Shown here one piece after another: positions 1 to 6,644 of a stretch of DNA of 8,040 bases. The position numbers were made by a program, and so were the translations under genes. How positions within the stretch are numbered: position 1 is the first letter of the stretch; each line of letters opens with the position of its first letter. Below the pieces are notes generated by a model. It did no database searches, was not told the DNA's origin, and was given only the letters and a program-made list of their open reading frames with translations. Location: assembly GCA_009697555.1 (NCBI GenBank), contig WLQV01000043.1, positions 1-8,040 on the forward strand, in the 5' to 3' direction. Source of the DNA: Actinomycetota bacterium. Its GTDB lineage: Bacteria > Actinomycetota > Actinomycetes > Nanopelagicales > Nanopelagicaceae.

Positions 1-447
1 ATGCAAGCTGCCCCAGGTGCCGGGCTAGCAGCGCCACAGATTGGCGTGCCGCTTCGAGTCTTCGTCTGGGACATCGATGAAGAGTTAGGTCACCTCATCA
101 ACCCGACTTTGGACCTGAGCGCTGATCTGCAAGAGGGCGAGGAAGGATGTCTATCTTTCCCAGAACTTCGCTATGAAACACCACGCGCCTTTCGTGCAGT
201 TGCTAAGGGCTTCAACATGCATGGTGAGCCAGTAACAGTTGAAGGTACCGAGCTTCTTGCGCGCTGTCTTCAACATGAAAGCGATCATCTCGATGGCGTA
301 CTTTTTATCGATCGCTTGCCAGAGTCAGAGCGAAAACTGGCGATGAAAGAGATCCGTGAATCAGAGTGGTTTGGCCTATCGGTTGAGAATGGAATTTCAC
401 CTCAGATCAGAGTTTCACCGCACGCTAATCGCGAGAGCGGACTTTGA
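1..447 (+). CDS. def: Peptide deformylase, 5' end cut by window edge
   Basis: Def removes the formyl group from the N-terminal Met of nascent proteins in the cytoplasm, using a metal ion. All three family motifs are visible: GAGLAAPQ at residues 6-13 (motif I, GxGLAAxQ), EGCLS around residues 48-52 (its Cys is a metal ligand) and HESDH around 92-96 (two His ligands and the catalytic Glu). The ATG at position 1 is not a credible start. In the family roughly 40 residues precede motif I, and Met-x-AAPGAGLAAPQ is an internal segment, so the true start lies upstream of the window. The C-terminus is intact and ends in TGA, which overlaps the next start codon. Def next to fmt is a common bacterial pairing because the two enzymes work on opposite ends of the same formyl-Met cycle. 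The identification is secure. Confidence 0.95.
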   Translation: MQAAPGAGLAAPQIGVPLRVFVWDIDEELGHLINPTLDLSADLQEGEEGCLSFPELRYETPRAFRAVAKGFNMHGEPVTVEGTELLARCLQHESDHLDGVLFIDRLPESERKLAMKEIRESEWFGLSVENGISPQIRVSPHANRESGL

Positions 448-1349
448 TGCGTTTAGCGGTTGCGGCAACACCAGAGGTTGCACTACCGACTTTAGAGTGG
501 CTACTCGGTAACGAACATCAATTAGTCAAAGTCATCACGCAGCCAGATCGTCCAGCAGGCCGTGGTCGCAACTTGCGTGAGAGTGCAGTTGCCCAATGGG
601 CCAATGAACACCAGATACCGGTGGTCAAAATTGCTCAAGCTGATGATTTACCTGGCGCGTTAACCGATGTTGACCTGGTTGTCACTATCGCCTTTGGGAT
701 TCTGATTCCAGAATCGACCTTAACGATCCCACGACGCGGTTTCATCAACGTTCACTTCTCTGCATTGCCTCTACTGCGAGGTGCGGCGCCTGTACAACGT
801 GCGATTCTTCAAGGTGATACCCAGATTGGAATCTCGATCTTTCAATTGGATAAAGGAATGGACACTGGTCCGGTTTATTCAACTTCGGTACACGAAATAG
901 CACTGGAAGAGAATTCGGGGCAGCTGCTCAATCGCTTATCTGCATTAGTCCCACAAGATCTCGATCGAGTATTAACAATGATCAGCGCTGGTAGCCCGCC
1001 GATTGCGCAGAGCGGTGCAGGAACTCTGGCGCCAAAGATTGGTAAAGAAGAGGCAAAAATTGATTGGAGCCAGAGTTCGGTAGATGTTGTAAATCTAGTG
1101 CGTGCATTTACGCCAGCACCCGGTGCATGGACCCTGTGGCGCGGCGAGAAATTTCACCTCACTGAAAGCAAAATCTCTCTGGTAAAACTTCCTGCGGGTG
1201 AAATCGCCTTGATTGAAGGATCTCTTTTAGTTGGATGCGGTGATAGCGCAATCGAAATAACCACTGTTATTCCTTTTGGAAAGAGCGCAATGAAAGGAGC
1301 TGACTGGGCCCGAGGTGCCAGATTGGTTGCGGGCGATCACTTTGAGTGA
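447..1349 (+). CDS. fmt: Methionyl-tRNA formyltransferase
   Basis: Fmt transfers a formyl group from 10-formyl-tetrahydrofolate to Met on initiator tRNA. The 300-residue protein has the usual two parts. The N-terminal Rossmann formyltransferase domain (about 1-200) carries the catalytic triad N101, H103 (NVH) and D139 (KGMDTGP), plus the RGAAP loop at 111-115. The C-terminal OB-like tRNA-binding domain runs from about 205 and ends with the conserved DWARGAR segment. ATG at 447 is preferred because it overlaps the def stop as TGATG, which allows coupled re-initiation, and MRLAVAATPE matches the family N-terminus. TTG at 444 adds only one residue and is the alternative. The Shine-Dalgarno match upstream is weak. 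One small oddity is that the loop before RGAAP reads PLL where related enzymes usually have Trp just before the Arg. The reading frame is complete. Confidence 0.96.
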   Translation: MRLAVAATPEVALPTLEWLLGNEHQLVKVITQPDRPAGRGRNLRESAVAQWANEHQIPVVKIAQADDLPGALTDVDLVVTIAFGILIPESTLTIPRRGFINVHFSALPLLRGAAPVQRAILQGDTQIGISIFQLDKGMDTGPVYSTSVHEIALEENSGQLLNRLSALVPQDLDRVLTMISAGSPPIAQSGAGTLAPKIGKEEAKIDWSQSSVDVVNLVRAFTPAPGAWTLWRGEKFHLTESKISLVKLPAGEIALIEGSLLVGCGDSAIEITTVIPFGKSAMKGADWARGARLVAGDHFE

Positions 1350-2706
1350 GCGTCCAGCACGCCCAACGCGCACCTTTCGTGCGCCAAAACCTGATGCATC
1401 TCGCATCTTGGCCTATGAAGTGTTGCGTCAAGTAAATCGTCGTGGCGCATATTCCAATCTTCTCCTGCCACAAGAACTGAGCGCCTCAACTTTAGATTTG
1501 CGAGATCGCGCATTTGTGACTGAACTCGTTTACGGAACGCTGCGCATGCAAGGCAGGCACGATTGGATTTTGCAGCAAGTCAGTGATCGGCCGTGGGGAG
1601 AGATCGATGAAGATGTTGTAGATCTCTGTCGCCTTGGAGTACATCAGCTCCATGAAATGCGTACTCCCGCTCATGCTGCCGTATCGGCAACGATAGAAGT
1701 AGCCCGAAAAGTTCTCGGTGAGTCGAAAGCAACTTTTGTAAATGCCCTCTTACGCAAAGTTTCTGCGCTCACACTTGATGAATGGTTAGCAAAGATTCCT
1801 TCTACTGGTGATGCAATCAGTAGATTGGCAATTCAATATTCGCATCCAGAATGGATCGTCTCTGCATATTTTGATCTGCTACAGAGCGACAGTGAAGTTG
1901 TCGCACTATTAACTGCAAATAACGTGCCAGCAACTCCCACGCTAGTTTCTTGGCCAGGGCGCAGCACACAGAGTGAATTGCTTGAATTAGGGGCAGCTGC
2001 AACTACTTACTCACGCTATGGCGCTCACTCGCAAGGCAATCCTGGTGAGCTGCCACTCGTGCGCCGACGTATGGCCGGAGTTCAAGATGAAGGCTCGCAA
2101 ATCGTCGCGCAAGTTTTCGCCGCAGTTGCAGAAAATTCCGACTCTTGGCTCGATCTCTGCGCGGGCCCGGGTGGCAAAGCTGCCTTGATCTCCTCACTCG
2201 CGCAAATTTCCGGGAAGTCATTCCTTGCAAATGAAGTGAGTCAGGCTCGTGCCGAGTTAGTGAAACAGGTTGTGGTCCATGGTGAAGTAATCAGTAGTGA
2301 TGGCCGCGATATTGCGAGCCTTGGTAAAACTTTCGGTGCGATCATTACCGATGTTCCATGCACTGGACTAGGCGCACTGCGTCGTAGACCAGAAGTTCGC
2401 TGGCGTAGAACACCGAGGGATCTTGCAAATCTCATTGAGTTGCAACGCGAACTAGTGGATGCGGCAATTAGCGTCTTGGAACCCGGTGGTTTTCTCGCTT
2501 ATGTCACATGTTCGCCGCACTTAGGTGAGACTCGAATCGCAGTCAGGGATGCCATAAAACGAAATCCCAGTATGCACGTAATCGATCTTCGCCCATTCTT
2601 GCCCGACGGGTTATCGGATTCATGTGATGAGGTCGGTTTACAACTCTGGCCGCACCGACACAATACCGATGCGATGTTTATGTCAGTCTTGCGCAAGAGC
2701 TCCTGA
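1342..2706 (+). CDS. rsmB: 16S rRNA (cytosine-967-C5) methyltransferase RsmB
   Basis: RsmB (Sun/Fmu) methylates C967 of 16S rRNA using S-adenosylmethionine. From the TTG at 1342 the protein is 454 residues. A basic N-terminal tail is followed by a NusB-like RNA-binding helical domain (about 17-150) and then a Rossmann methyltransferase domain. Motifs seen are VQDEGSQ at 247-253, the SAM loop DLCAGPGGK at 271-279, DVPCTGLGALRRRP at 337-350 (C340, motif IV) and VTCSPH at 388-393 (C390, motif VI). The two Cys are those used in the covalent mechanism of RNA m5C methyltransferases. The start is uncertain. TTG 1342 overlaps fmt by 8 bases and gives a typical N-terminus (SERPARPTR). GTG 1315 would add nine residues inside the fmt C-terminus; an AGGAG lies 15 bases before it, rather far, and that stretch also encodes a conserved part of Fmt. 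Confidence 0.94.
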   Translation: MSERPARPTRTFRAPKPDASRILAYEVLRQVNRRGAYSNLLLPQELSASTLDLRDRAFVTELVYGTLRMQGRHDWILQQVSDRPWGEIDEDVVDLCRLGVHQLHEMRTPAHAAVSATIEVARKVLGESKATFVNALLRKVSALTLDEWLAKIPSTGDAISRLAIQYSHPEWIVSAYFDLLQSDSEVVALLTANNVPATPTLVSWPGRSTQSELLELGAAATTYSRYGAHSQGNPGELPLVRRRMAGVQDEGSQIVAQVFAAVAENSDSWLDLCAGPGGKAALISSLAQISGKSFLANEVSQARAELVKQVVVHGEVISSDGRDIASLGKTFGAIITDVPCTGLGALRRRPEVRWRRTPRDLANLIELQRELVDAAISVLEPGGFLAYVTCSPHLGETRIAVRDAIKRNPSMHVIDLRPFLPDGLSDSCDEVGLQLWPHRHNTDAMFMSVLRKSS

Positions 2707-2708
2707 GA

Positions 2709-2714
2709 TAACCT
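2709..2714 (+). promoter_or_regulatory. Predicted -10 element of rpe (leaderless)
   Basis: TAACCT fits the actinobacterial sigma-70-type -10 pattern TANNNT and is followed by six bases (TGCCGC) and then the rpe ATG at 2721. Transcription would start at or next to the A of the ATG, giving a leaderless mRNA. No Shine-Dalgarno sequence is present in the 14-base gap after rsmB, and I see no convincing -35 box at normal spacing. Confidence 0.6.
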
Positions 2715-2720
2715 TGCCGC

Positions 2721-3383
2721 ATGGGAAATGAAGTTCGTATAACGCCGAGCATTCTCAATGCGGATTTTTCTAACTTGGTGGGGGAGATAGATCGCATTTC
2801 TGCGGTCTCTGATCTAGTTCATCTCGATGTCATGGACGATAAGTTTGTACCCAATTTCACCTTTACCTTTGAAGCCGCTGCAGATCTCATCACTAAGAGC
2901 GCCTTGCCAGTTGATGCCCATCTCATGGTTGAAGATGGAGACATGGCGGGTCCGCAATTTGCCGAATTCGGTTGCGCCAGCGTTACCGTGCATGCCGAAG
3001 CAACGAGCAACATTGCACAGACACTCAAGAGCATCCGCAAGATCGGTAGTAGATCTGGGTTGGCGTTGAAGCCCGGTTCAGAAATCGAAGCGTATTCAGA
3101 ATTTATCGATGATGTTGACATGTTCTTGATCATGACTGTTGAACCAGGTTTTGGTGGCCAATCCTTTATGAGTGAGATGGTTCCAAAGATCCAACGCACC
3201 AAGAAGTTAATTGGTTCACGCCCGATCTGGTTGCAAGTAGATGGCGGCATTAGTGAGAAGACAATCGAGATTGCAGCTTCTGCTGGCGCAGATACATTCG
3301 TGGCAGGAAGTGCAGTATTTAAGGCTGATGATCCGGCTGAGATGGTCCGCAAATTGCGCTCCATGGCCGCTTCGATTTCCTAA
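2721..3383 (+). CDS. rpe: Ribulose-phosphate 3-epimerase
   Basis: Rpe interconverts ribulose 5-phosphate and xylulose 5-phosphate in the pentose phosphate pathway in the cytoplasm. The 220-residue length is typical and covers a whole TIM barrel. Seen in order are PSILNADF (9-16, S10 contacts substrate), HLDVMD (34-39, with H34 and D36 as metal ligands and D36 an acid/base), DAHLMV (65-70, H67 ligand), TVEPGFGGQSF (139-149, phosphate loop) and VDGGI (173-177, D174 as the second catalytic Asp). VMDDKFVPN replaces the common VMDGHFVPN, which should be harmless. The gene begins 14 bases after rsmB but has its own apparent -10 element, so it may be transcribed both by read-through and alone. It sits beside hisE-hisG, which draw on the same pentose phosphate pool through PRPP. 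There is a long antisense reading frame in this gene that I regard as a shadow. Confidence 0.97.
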   Translation: MGNEVRITPSILNADFSNLVGEIDRISAVSDLVHLDVMDDKFVPNFTFTFEAAADLITKSALPVDAHLMVEDGDMAGPQFAEFGCASVTVHAEATSNIAQTLKSIRKIGSRSGLALKPGSEIEAYSEFIDDVDMFLIMTVEPGFGGQSFMSEMVPKIQRTKKLIGSRPIWLQVDGGISEKTIEIAASAGADTFVAGSAVFKADDPAEMVRKLRSMAASIS

Positions 3384-3418
3384 CGAGTTAATTGCCAGCC
3401 TCACCACGATCTGACGTG

Positions 3419-3424
3419 TAAACT
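3419..3424 (+). promoter_or_regulatory. Predicted -10 element of hisE-hisG (leaderless)
   Basis: TAAACT matches TANNNT and is separated by exactly six bases (ACGTGA) from the GTG at 3431. This is the same geometry as at rpe and serB. It predicts that the hisE mRNA begins at its start codon. No Shine-Dalgarno sequence is seen in the 47-base gap after rpe. A TTGCCA at 3392-3397 is -35-like but stands 21 bases away, too far for a standard promoter. Confidence 0.6.
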
Positions 3425-3430
3425 ACGTGA

Positions 3431-3694
3431 GTGAAGTCATTTGATGAACTCTTTTCCGAATTACAGCGCAAGGCGGTAGATCGCCCTGCTGGTTCTGGCA
3501 CGGTCGCCGCGTTAGATGCGGGAGTTCATGCGATTGGCAAGAAGATCATGGAAGAGGCGGGCGAAGTCTGGCTCGCGGCCGAACATGAGAGTGATGAAGC
3601 ACTAGCCGAAGAGATCAGTCAGCTGATCTATCACTTACAGACGATGATGATCGCACGTGGTCTTACTCTCAATGATCTCAATCGATTTCTCTAA
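3431..3694 (+). CDS. hisE: Phosphoribosyl-ATP pyrophosphatase
   Basis: HisE hydrolyses phosphoribosyl-ATP to phosphoribosyl-AMP and pyrophosphate, the second step of histidine synthesis. The 87-residue protein is a stand-alone all-alpha MazG-like domain, not fused to HisI. The metal-binding helices are visible: [19 protein letters not shown] (about residues 36-54) with the EExxE pattern, and [11 protein letters not shown] further on. The family often has Asp where this protein has Gln in EEISQ, but as I recall mycobacterial HisE has the same EEISQ, so this is lineage-typical. The GTG start is supported by the -10 element six bases upstream and by the expected N-terminus [10 protein letters not shown]. 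It is followed after 18 bases by hisG, the enzyme of the preceding step, so the two form an operon. Confidence 0.95.
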   Translation: MKSFDELFSELQRKAVDRPAGSGTVAALDAGVHAIGKKIMEEAGEVWLAAEHESDEALAEEISQLIYHLQTMMIARGLTLNDLNRFL

Positions 3695-3698
3695 CTCT

Positions 3699-3705
3699 AG
3701 AAAGG
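3699..3705 (+). promoter_or_regulatory. Shine-Dalgarno site of hisG
   Basis: AGAAAGG lies seven bases before the hisG ATG at 3713, in the 18-base hisE-hisG gap. It is the clearest ribosome binding site in the window. It fixes the hisG start and contrasts with the apparently leaderless first gene of the same operon. Confidence 0.7.
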
Positions 3706-3712
3706 TTTAGCC

Positions 3713-4558
3713 ATGTTGCGCATCGCCGTTCCTAATAAGGGTTCTCTATCGGAGTCAGCTGCAGCAATTTTGAAAGAGGCTGGTTATCGCCAACGGACAG
3801 ATCTAAGGGACCTGGTTCTGATTGATCCAGAGAATTCAGTGGAGTTTTACTATCTTCGCCCACGCGACATTGCAATCTATGTCGGCACCGGCGAATTAGA
3901 GGCTGGGATTACCGGTCGCGATCTGTTAATCGATTCAGGTGCGCAGGCCGAAGAGTTATTGCAAATGGACTTTGGTCAGAGCACTTTTCGCTTCGCAGGT
4001 AAAGATGATCGCGAATGGACAGTAGATGCGGTTGCGGGAACACGAGTGGCAACTGCCTATCCTGGGTTAGTCGAGAGCTATCTAGCGAGCAAGAAGATTA
4101 AGGCTCAAGTGGTTCGTCTAGATGGTGCAGTTGAGAGCAGTATCCGTCTTGGCGTTGCCGATGTGATTGCCGATGTTGTGAGCACTGGTAATACCTTGCG
4201 CCAAGCTGGACTGAAGATTTTTGGTGATCCAATTCTCAAGAGCGAAGCAGTTCTGGTAAAGCGCATCGGAAGTCCAGTTGCACCGGAGCTCGAAATTTTG
4301 GTTCGCCGCCTGCAAGGCGTTGTTACCGCACGTAAATATGTTTTGCTCGATTACGATGTTCCATCCGCCTTGGTTACACAGGCTTGCGCAATTACACCTG
4401 GTTTAGAGTCGCCGACTATCTCACCACTTCAGAAGCAAGATTGGGTAGCAGTTCGTGCCATGGTGTTACGGAAAGAGACTAATCGCGTAATGGATGAACT
4501 TTGGGCAATCGGCGCACGTGGAATTCTTGTCACAGATATCCACGCCTGTCGCCTTTAA
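3713..4558 (+). CDS. hisG: ATP phosphoribosyltransferase, long form
   Basis: HisG joins ATP and PRPP to give phosphoribosyl-ATP, the committed and feedback-controlled first step of histidine synthesis. The 281-residue length marks the long form, which has its own regulatory domain and needs no HisZ. Seen are the N-terminal catalytic motif [14 protein letters not shown] (1-14), [15 protein letters not shown] (57-71), and the PRPP loop [14 protein letters not shown] (149-162). The ACT-like C-terminal histidine-binding domain (about 208-281) includes [13 protein letters not shown] (227-239) and the terminal [10 protein letters not shown]. The sequence resembles the mycobacterial enzyme closely, as I recall it. 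Translation should use the Shine-Dalgarno sequence at 3699-3705. The TAA stop at 4556-4558 overlaps the stop of the convergent serB. No terminator hairpin is evident between the two genes. Confidence 0.97.
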   Translation: MLRIAVPNKGSLSESAAAILKEAGYRQRTDLRDLVLIDPENSVEFYYLRPRDIAIYVGTGELEAGITGRDLLIDSGAQAEELLQMDFGQSTFRFAGKDDREWTVDAVAGTRVATAYPGLVESYLASKKIKAQVVRLDGAVESSIRLGVADVIADVVSTGNTLRQAGLKIFGDPILKSEAVLVKRIGSPVAPELEILVRRLQGVVTARKYVLLDYDVPSALVTQACAITPGLESPTISPLQKQDWVAVRAMVLRKETNRVMDELWAIGARGILVTDIHACRL

Positions 4559-5754
4559 TCTAAATTATCTGCAGCTTCAATCGATTCGCGGCTAATGCCC
4601 ATTAAGTAGAGAACTGAATCTAAGTAGGGCGCACTTACTGAGCTATCAGCGGCGGCTTTCACTGCAGGTTTGGCATTAAATGCGATTCCTAGTCCGGCGA
4701 TTGCAATCATGTCGAGATCATTTGCGCCATCGCCAATGGCGATTGTCTGAGCAAGTGCGATATTTTCTTGGGCTGCAAATTCACTTAATGCAGAGGCTTT
4801 GGCAGCACGGTCAACGATTGCTCCTTGAACTTTGCCAGTGAGCTTGCCATCTACGATCTCTAAGGTATTTGCTCTGTAATGCGCGATGCCTAGCTCTTTA
4901 ACTAGGGGTTCGATTACATTGATGAAACCGCCAGAAACCACGGCGACGATATGTCCAAGGCGCTGGAGGGTACGCACCAGAGTGCGAGCACCTGGAGTCA
5001 GGCGAATCTCTTCGCGTACTTCGGCGATCACTCTCTCATCAAGTCCTTTGAGAAGGGCGACTCGGGCGATCAGAGACTGACCAAAATCGAGTTCGCCGCG
5101 CATTGCAGAATCGGTGATTGCCTTGACCTCTGCCTCTACGCCTGCTTTTGCGGCGAGAAGTTCGATAACTTCTTGTTGGATCAAGGTGGAGTCGACATCC
5201 ATAACGACCAAGCGCTTCGCATGGCGCATTAATCCACCACGCTGCACCGAAATATCCACACTCTCTTGTGCCGCCACATTTGCTAGAGCGCTGCGTAACT
5301 CATCCTCAACGCCACCACTGAGGACAAATTCAATTGCAGTCACCGGATAAGAAGCGGTTCGGAAGATGCGCTCTATGTTTGCTTTCTCTTCAGCGATTAC
5401 TGCGGCAACTGCAGCAATAACCTTGGGTGAAATTTTTGGTGCAAGTAGAACAACGTGTAGCAGGTCGGATTTTGCCTGAATAGAAACTTCGCCAACTTCA
5501 GAGAAGGAGCAGGCAATGTCAACGCCAAGGCCCTCTTGGATTGCAGCTAGATCTGCTTCTACTGCCTCTGCATGATTGGGATCTAGACCGATCAGGACGG
5601 TGAGAATTAAGCGATCGCGGATGACGACTTGTTCTATGTCAAGAATTGCTACTGAAAAGGGTGCAAGGGTTTCAAAGAGTTGGCTAGTGATACCGGGTTT
5701 ATCAACTCCAGTAAGGAGAATTAGCCCCGTAAATTGCTCTGCACTTTGCGCCAC
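4555..5754 (-). CDS. serB: Phosphoserine phosphatase with two ACT domains
   Basis: SerB hydrolyses 3-phosphoserine to serine, the last step of the phosphorylated serine pathway. The 399-residue protein is of the long mycobacterial SerB2 type. Two N-terminal ACT-like domains (about 9-85 and 98-170, the first opening [13 protein letters not shown]) are followed by a HAD phosphatase domain. HAD motifs are VVMDVDSTL (183-191, nucleophile D186 and acid/base D188), VVSGGF (272-277, motif II, S274), a basic motif III near K319, and GDGANDLDM (341-349, D342 and D346 bind Mg). In SerB2-type enzymes the ACT domains are linked to amino-acid binding; serine feedback here is inference. The GTG start at 5754 is backed by a -10 element six bases upstream. 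It converges on hisG with overlapping stops and diverges from the ABC gene, which is also a serB neighbour in mycobacteria as I recall. Confidence 0.96.
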   Translation of the reverse strand: MAQSAEQFTGLILLTGVDKPGITSQLFETLAPFSVAILDIEQVVIRDRLILTVLIGLDPNHAEAVEADLAAIQEGLGVDIACSFSEVGEVSIQAKSDLLHVVLLAPKISPKVIAAVAAVIAEEKANIERIFRTASYPVTAIEFVLSGGVEDELRSALANVAAQESVDISVQRGGLMRHAKRLVVMDVDSTLIQQEVIELLAAKAGVEAEVKAITDSAMRGELDFGQSLIARVALLKGLDERVIAEVREEIRLTPGARTLVRTLQRLGHIVAVVSGGFINVIEPLVKELGIAHYRANTLEIVDGKLTGKVQGAIVDRAAKASALSEFAAQENIALAQTIAIGDGANDLDMIAIAGLGIAFNAKPAVKAAADSSVSAPYLDSVLYLMGISRESIEAADNLD

Positions 5755-5760
5755 TGAGCG

Positions 5761-5766
5761 AGATTA
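5761..5766 (-). promoter_or_regulatory. Predicted -10 element of serB (leaderless)
   Basis: Read on the minus strand this is TAATCT, a good TANNNT match, followed by six bases (CGCTCA) and the GTG start at 5754. No Shine-Dalgarno sequence lies upstream. The geometry is identical to rpe and hisE and predicts a leaderless serB mRNA. Confidence 0.6.
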
Positions 5767-5833
5767 TCGTAAAGGCAAGATGCCATGACGGAAATTACTG
5801 CTCTAAATGGCGCAATCATCTGAGCCTTTTGCC

Positions 5834-5839
5834 TATGCT
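5834..5839 (+). promoter_or_regulatory. Predicted -10 element of the ABC ATPase gene (leaderless)
   Basis: TATGCT fits TANNNT and ends seven bases (TGCCAAC) before the ATG at 5847. With the serB element it makes the 92-base serB/ABC gap a divergent promoter region. If this call is right, the upstream in-frame TTG (5829) and ATG (5835) cannot be the start, because they lie in or before the promoter. Confidence 0.5.
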
Positions 5840-5846
5840 TGCCAAC

Positions 5847-6635
5847 ATGAGCCCACAGATCGTTCTCCGTACCGATGCAGTGTCGGTTCGACGGGGCGAG
5901 AAGAATATTCTTGGGCCGATTTCATTCACCATCAGTGAGGGGGAGCGCTGGGTCATTCTTGGTCCCAATGGCGCCGGTAAATCCACGCTTCTCTCACTCC
6001 TTGCCGCCAATTCACATCCTACTTCTGGATCGGTCATGATTCTCGGCGAACTATTGGGCAAGGTTGATGTATTTGAGCTGCGACCACGAATCGGAATCTG
6101 CAGTGCACTTCTATCTGAAAACATTCCTTACGATGAATTAGTTCGCGATGTCGTGATGACCGCTGCTTATGCAGTTCTTGGTCGCTGGCAGGAGGGCTAT
6201 GACCTTTGGGATGAGTCTCGCGCTGTTGCGCTCCTCACGACGCTAGGTGTGCGCGATTTAGCAGAGCGATTCTTCGGAACGCTGAGTGAAGGCGAACGCA
6301 AGAGAGTGCAGATTGCACGAGCGTTAATGTCAGACCCAGAGTTGCTATTGCTTGATGAACCAGCGGCAGGTCTTGATGTTGGCGGGCGAGAAGACCTAGT
6401 CGCCCGACTCAGCGCCTTGGCTCAGGATCCACTCTCGCCAGTTACCGTTCTTGTCACCCATCACATTGAAGAGATTCCGATCGGAACAACGCACGCGCTC
6501 TTACTCAAAGATGGATTGATTGCAGTTTCTGGCCCAGTTTCGCAGGTAATCACTAGCGAACATGTCAGTGCAGTATTTGGTCTGCCAATCGAAGTTGGTT
6601 ACATCTCTGGGCGTTACACCGCTCGTGCTATTTAG
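5847..6635 (+). CDS. Orphan ABC transporter-type ATP-binding protein
   Basis: A single nucleotide-binding domain of 262 residues with no membrane segment. Visible motifs are Walker A GPNGAGKST (39-47), signature LSEGERKR (146-153), Walker B LLLLDEP (166-172, with D170 and catalytic E171), D-loop AGLD (174-177) and switch His in THH (204-206). The Q-loop region reads IGICSALLSENIP (82-94) and lacks the usual Gln. The insert VVMTAAYAVLGRWQE that follows resembles a group of soluble actinobacterial ATPases loosely annotated as iron or molybdate ABC proteins (inference from memory). No permease or binding protein gene is next to it, so substrate is unknown and it may not work in transport at all. 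The ATG at 5847 is chosen from the -10 spacing; TTG 5829 and ATG 5835 are longer alternatives. ung follows after 9 bases, so the two may be co-transcribed. Confidence 0.88.
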   Translation: MSPQIVLRTDAVSVRRGEKNILGPISFTISEGERWVILGPNGAGKSTLLSLLAANSHPTSGSVMILGELLGKVDVFELRPRIGICSALLSENIPYDELVRDVVMTAAYAVLGRWQEGYDLWDESRAVALLTTLGVRDLAERFFGTLSEGERKRVQIARALMSDPELLLLDEPAAGLDVGGREDLVARLSALAQDPLSPVTVLVTHHIEEIPIGTTHALLLKDGLIAVSGPVSQVITSEHVSAVFGLPIEVGYISGRYTARAI

Positions 6636-6638
6636 ATA
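6633..6638 (+). promoter_or_regulatory. Possible weak -10 element of ung
   Basis: TAGATA overlaps the stop codon of the ABC gene and stands six bases before the ung ATG, the same position as the clear -10 elements in this window. It lacks the conserved final T of TANNNT. No Shine-Dalgarno sequence is seen in the 9-base gap. It may be chance. Confidence 0.25.
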
Positions 6639-6644
6639 GACCCC

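Noticed and set aside
1..447. def as a complete gene starting at the ATG at position 1
   Set aside because: The ATG abuts the window edge and falls just before motif I; the N-terminal part of the fold is missing.
2819..3364. A 181-codon reading frame antisense to rpe
   Set aside because: It lies wholly within a well-supported rpe, resembles no family I know, and long antisense frames are expected opposite genes with this codon use.
3392..3397. TTGCCA as a -35 box for hisE
   Set aside because: It is 21 bases from the -10 hexamer, outside the usual 16-19, so I do not call it.
3600..3640. Gln in EEISQ of HisE where many families have Asp
   Set aside because: Mycobacterial HisE has the same residue as I recall, so it is not a defect.
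4511..4546. Imperfect hairpin near the end of hisG (ending CCACGCC)
   Set aside because: Only a few paired bases with a bulge and no T-tract; it is inside coding sequence and not a convincing terminator.
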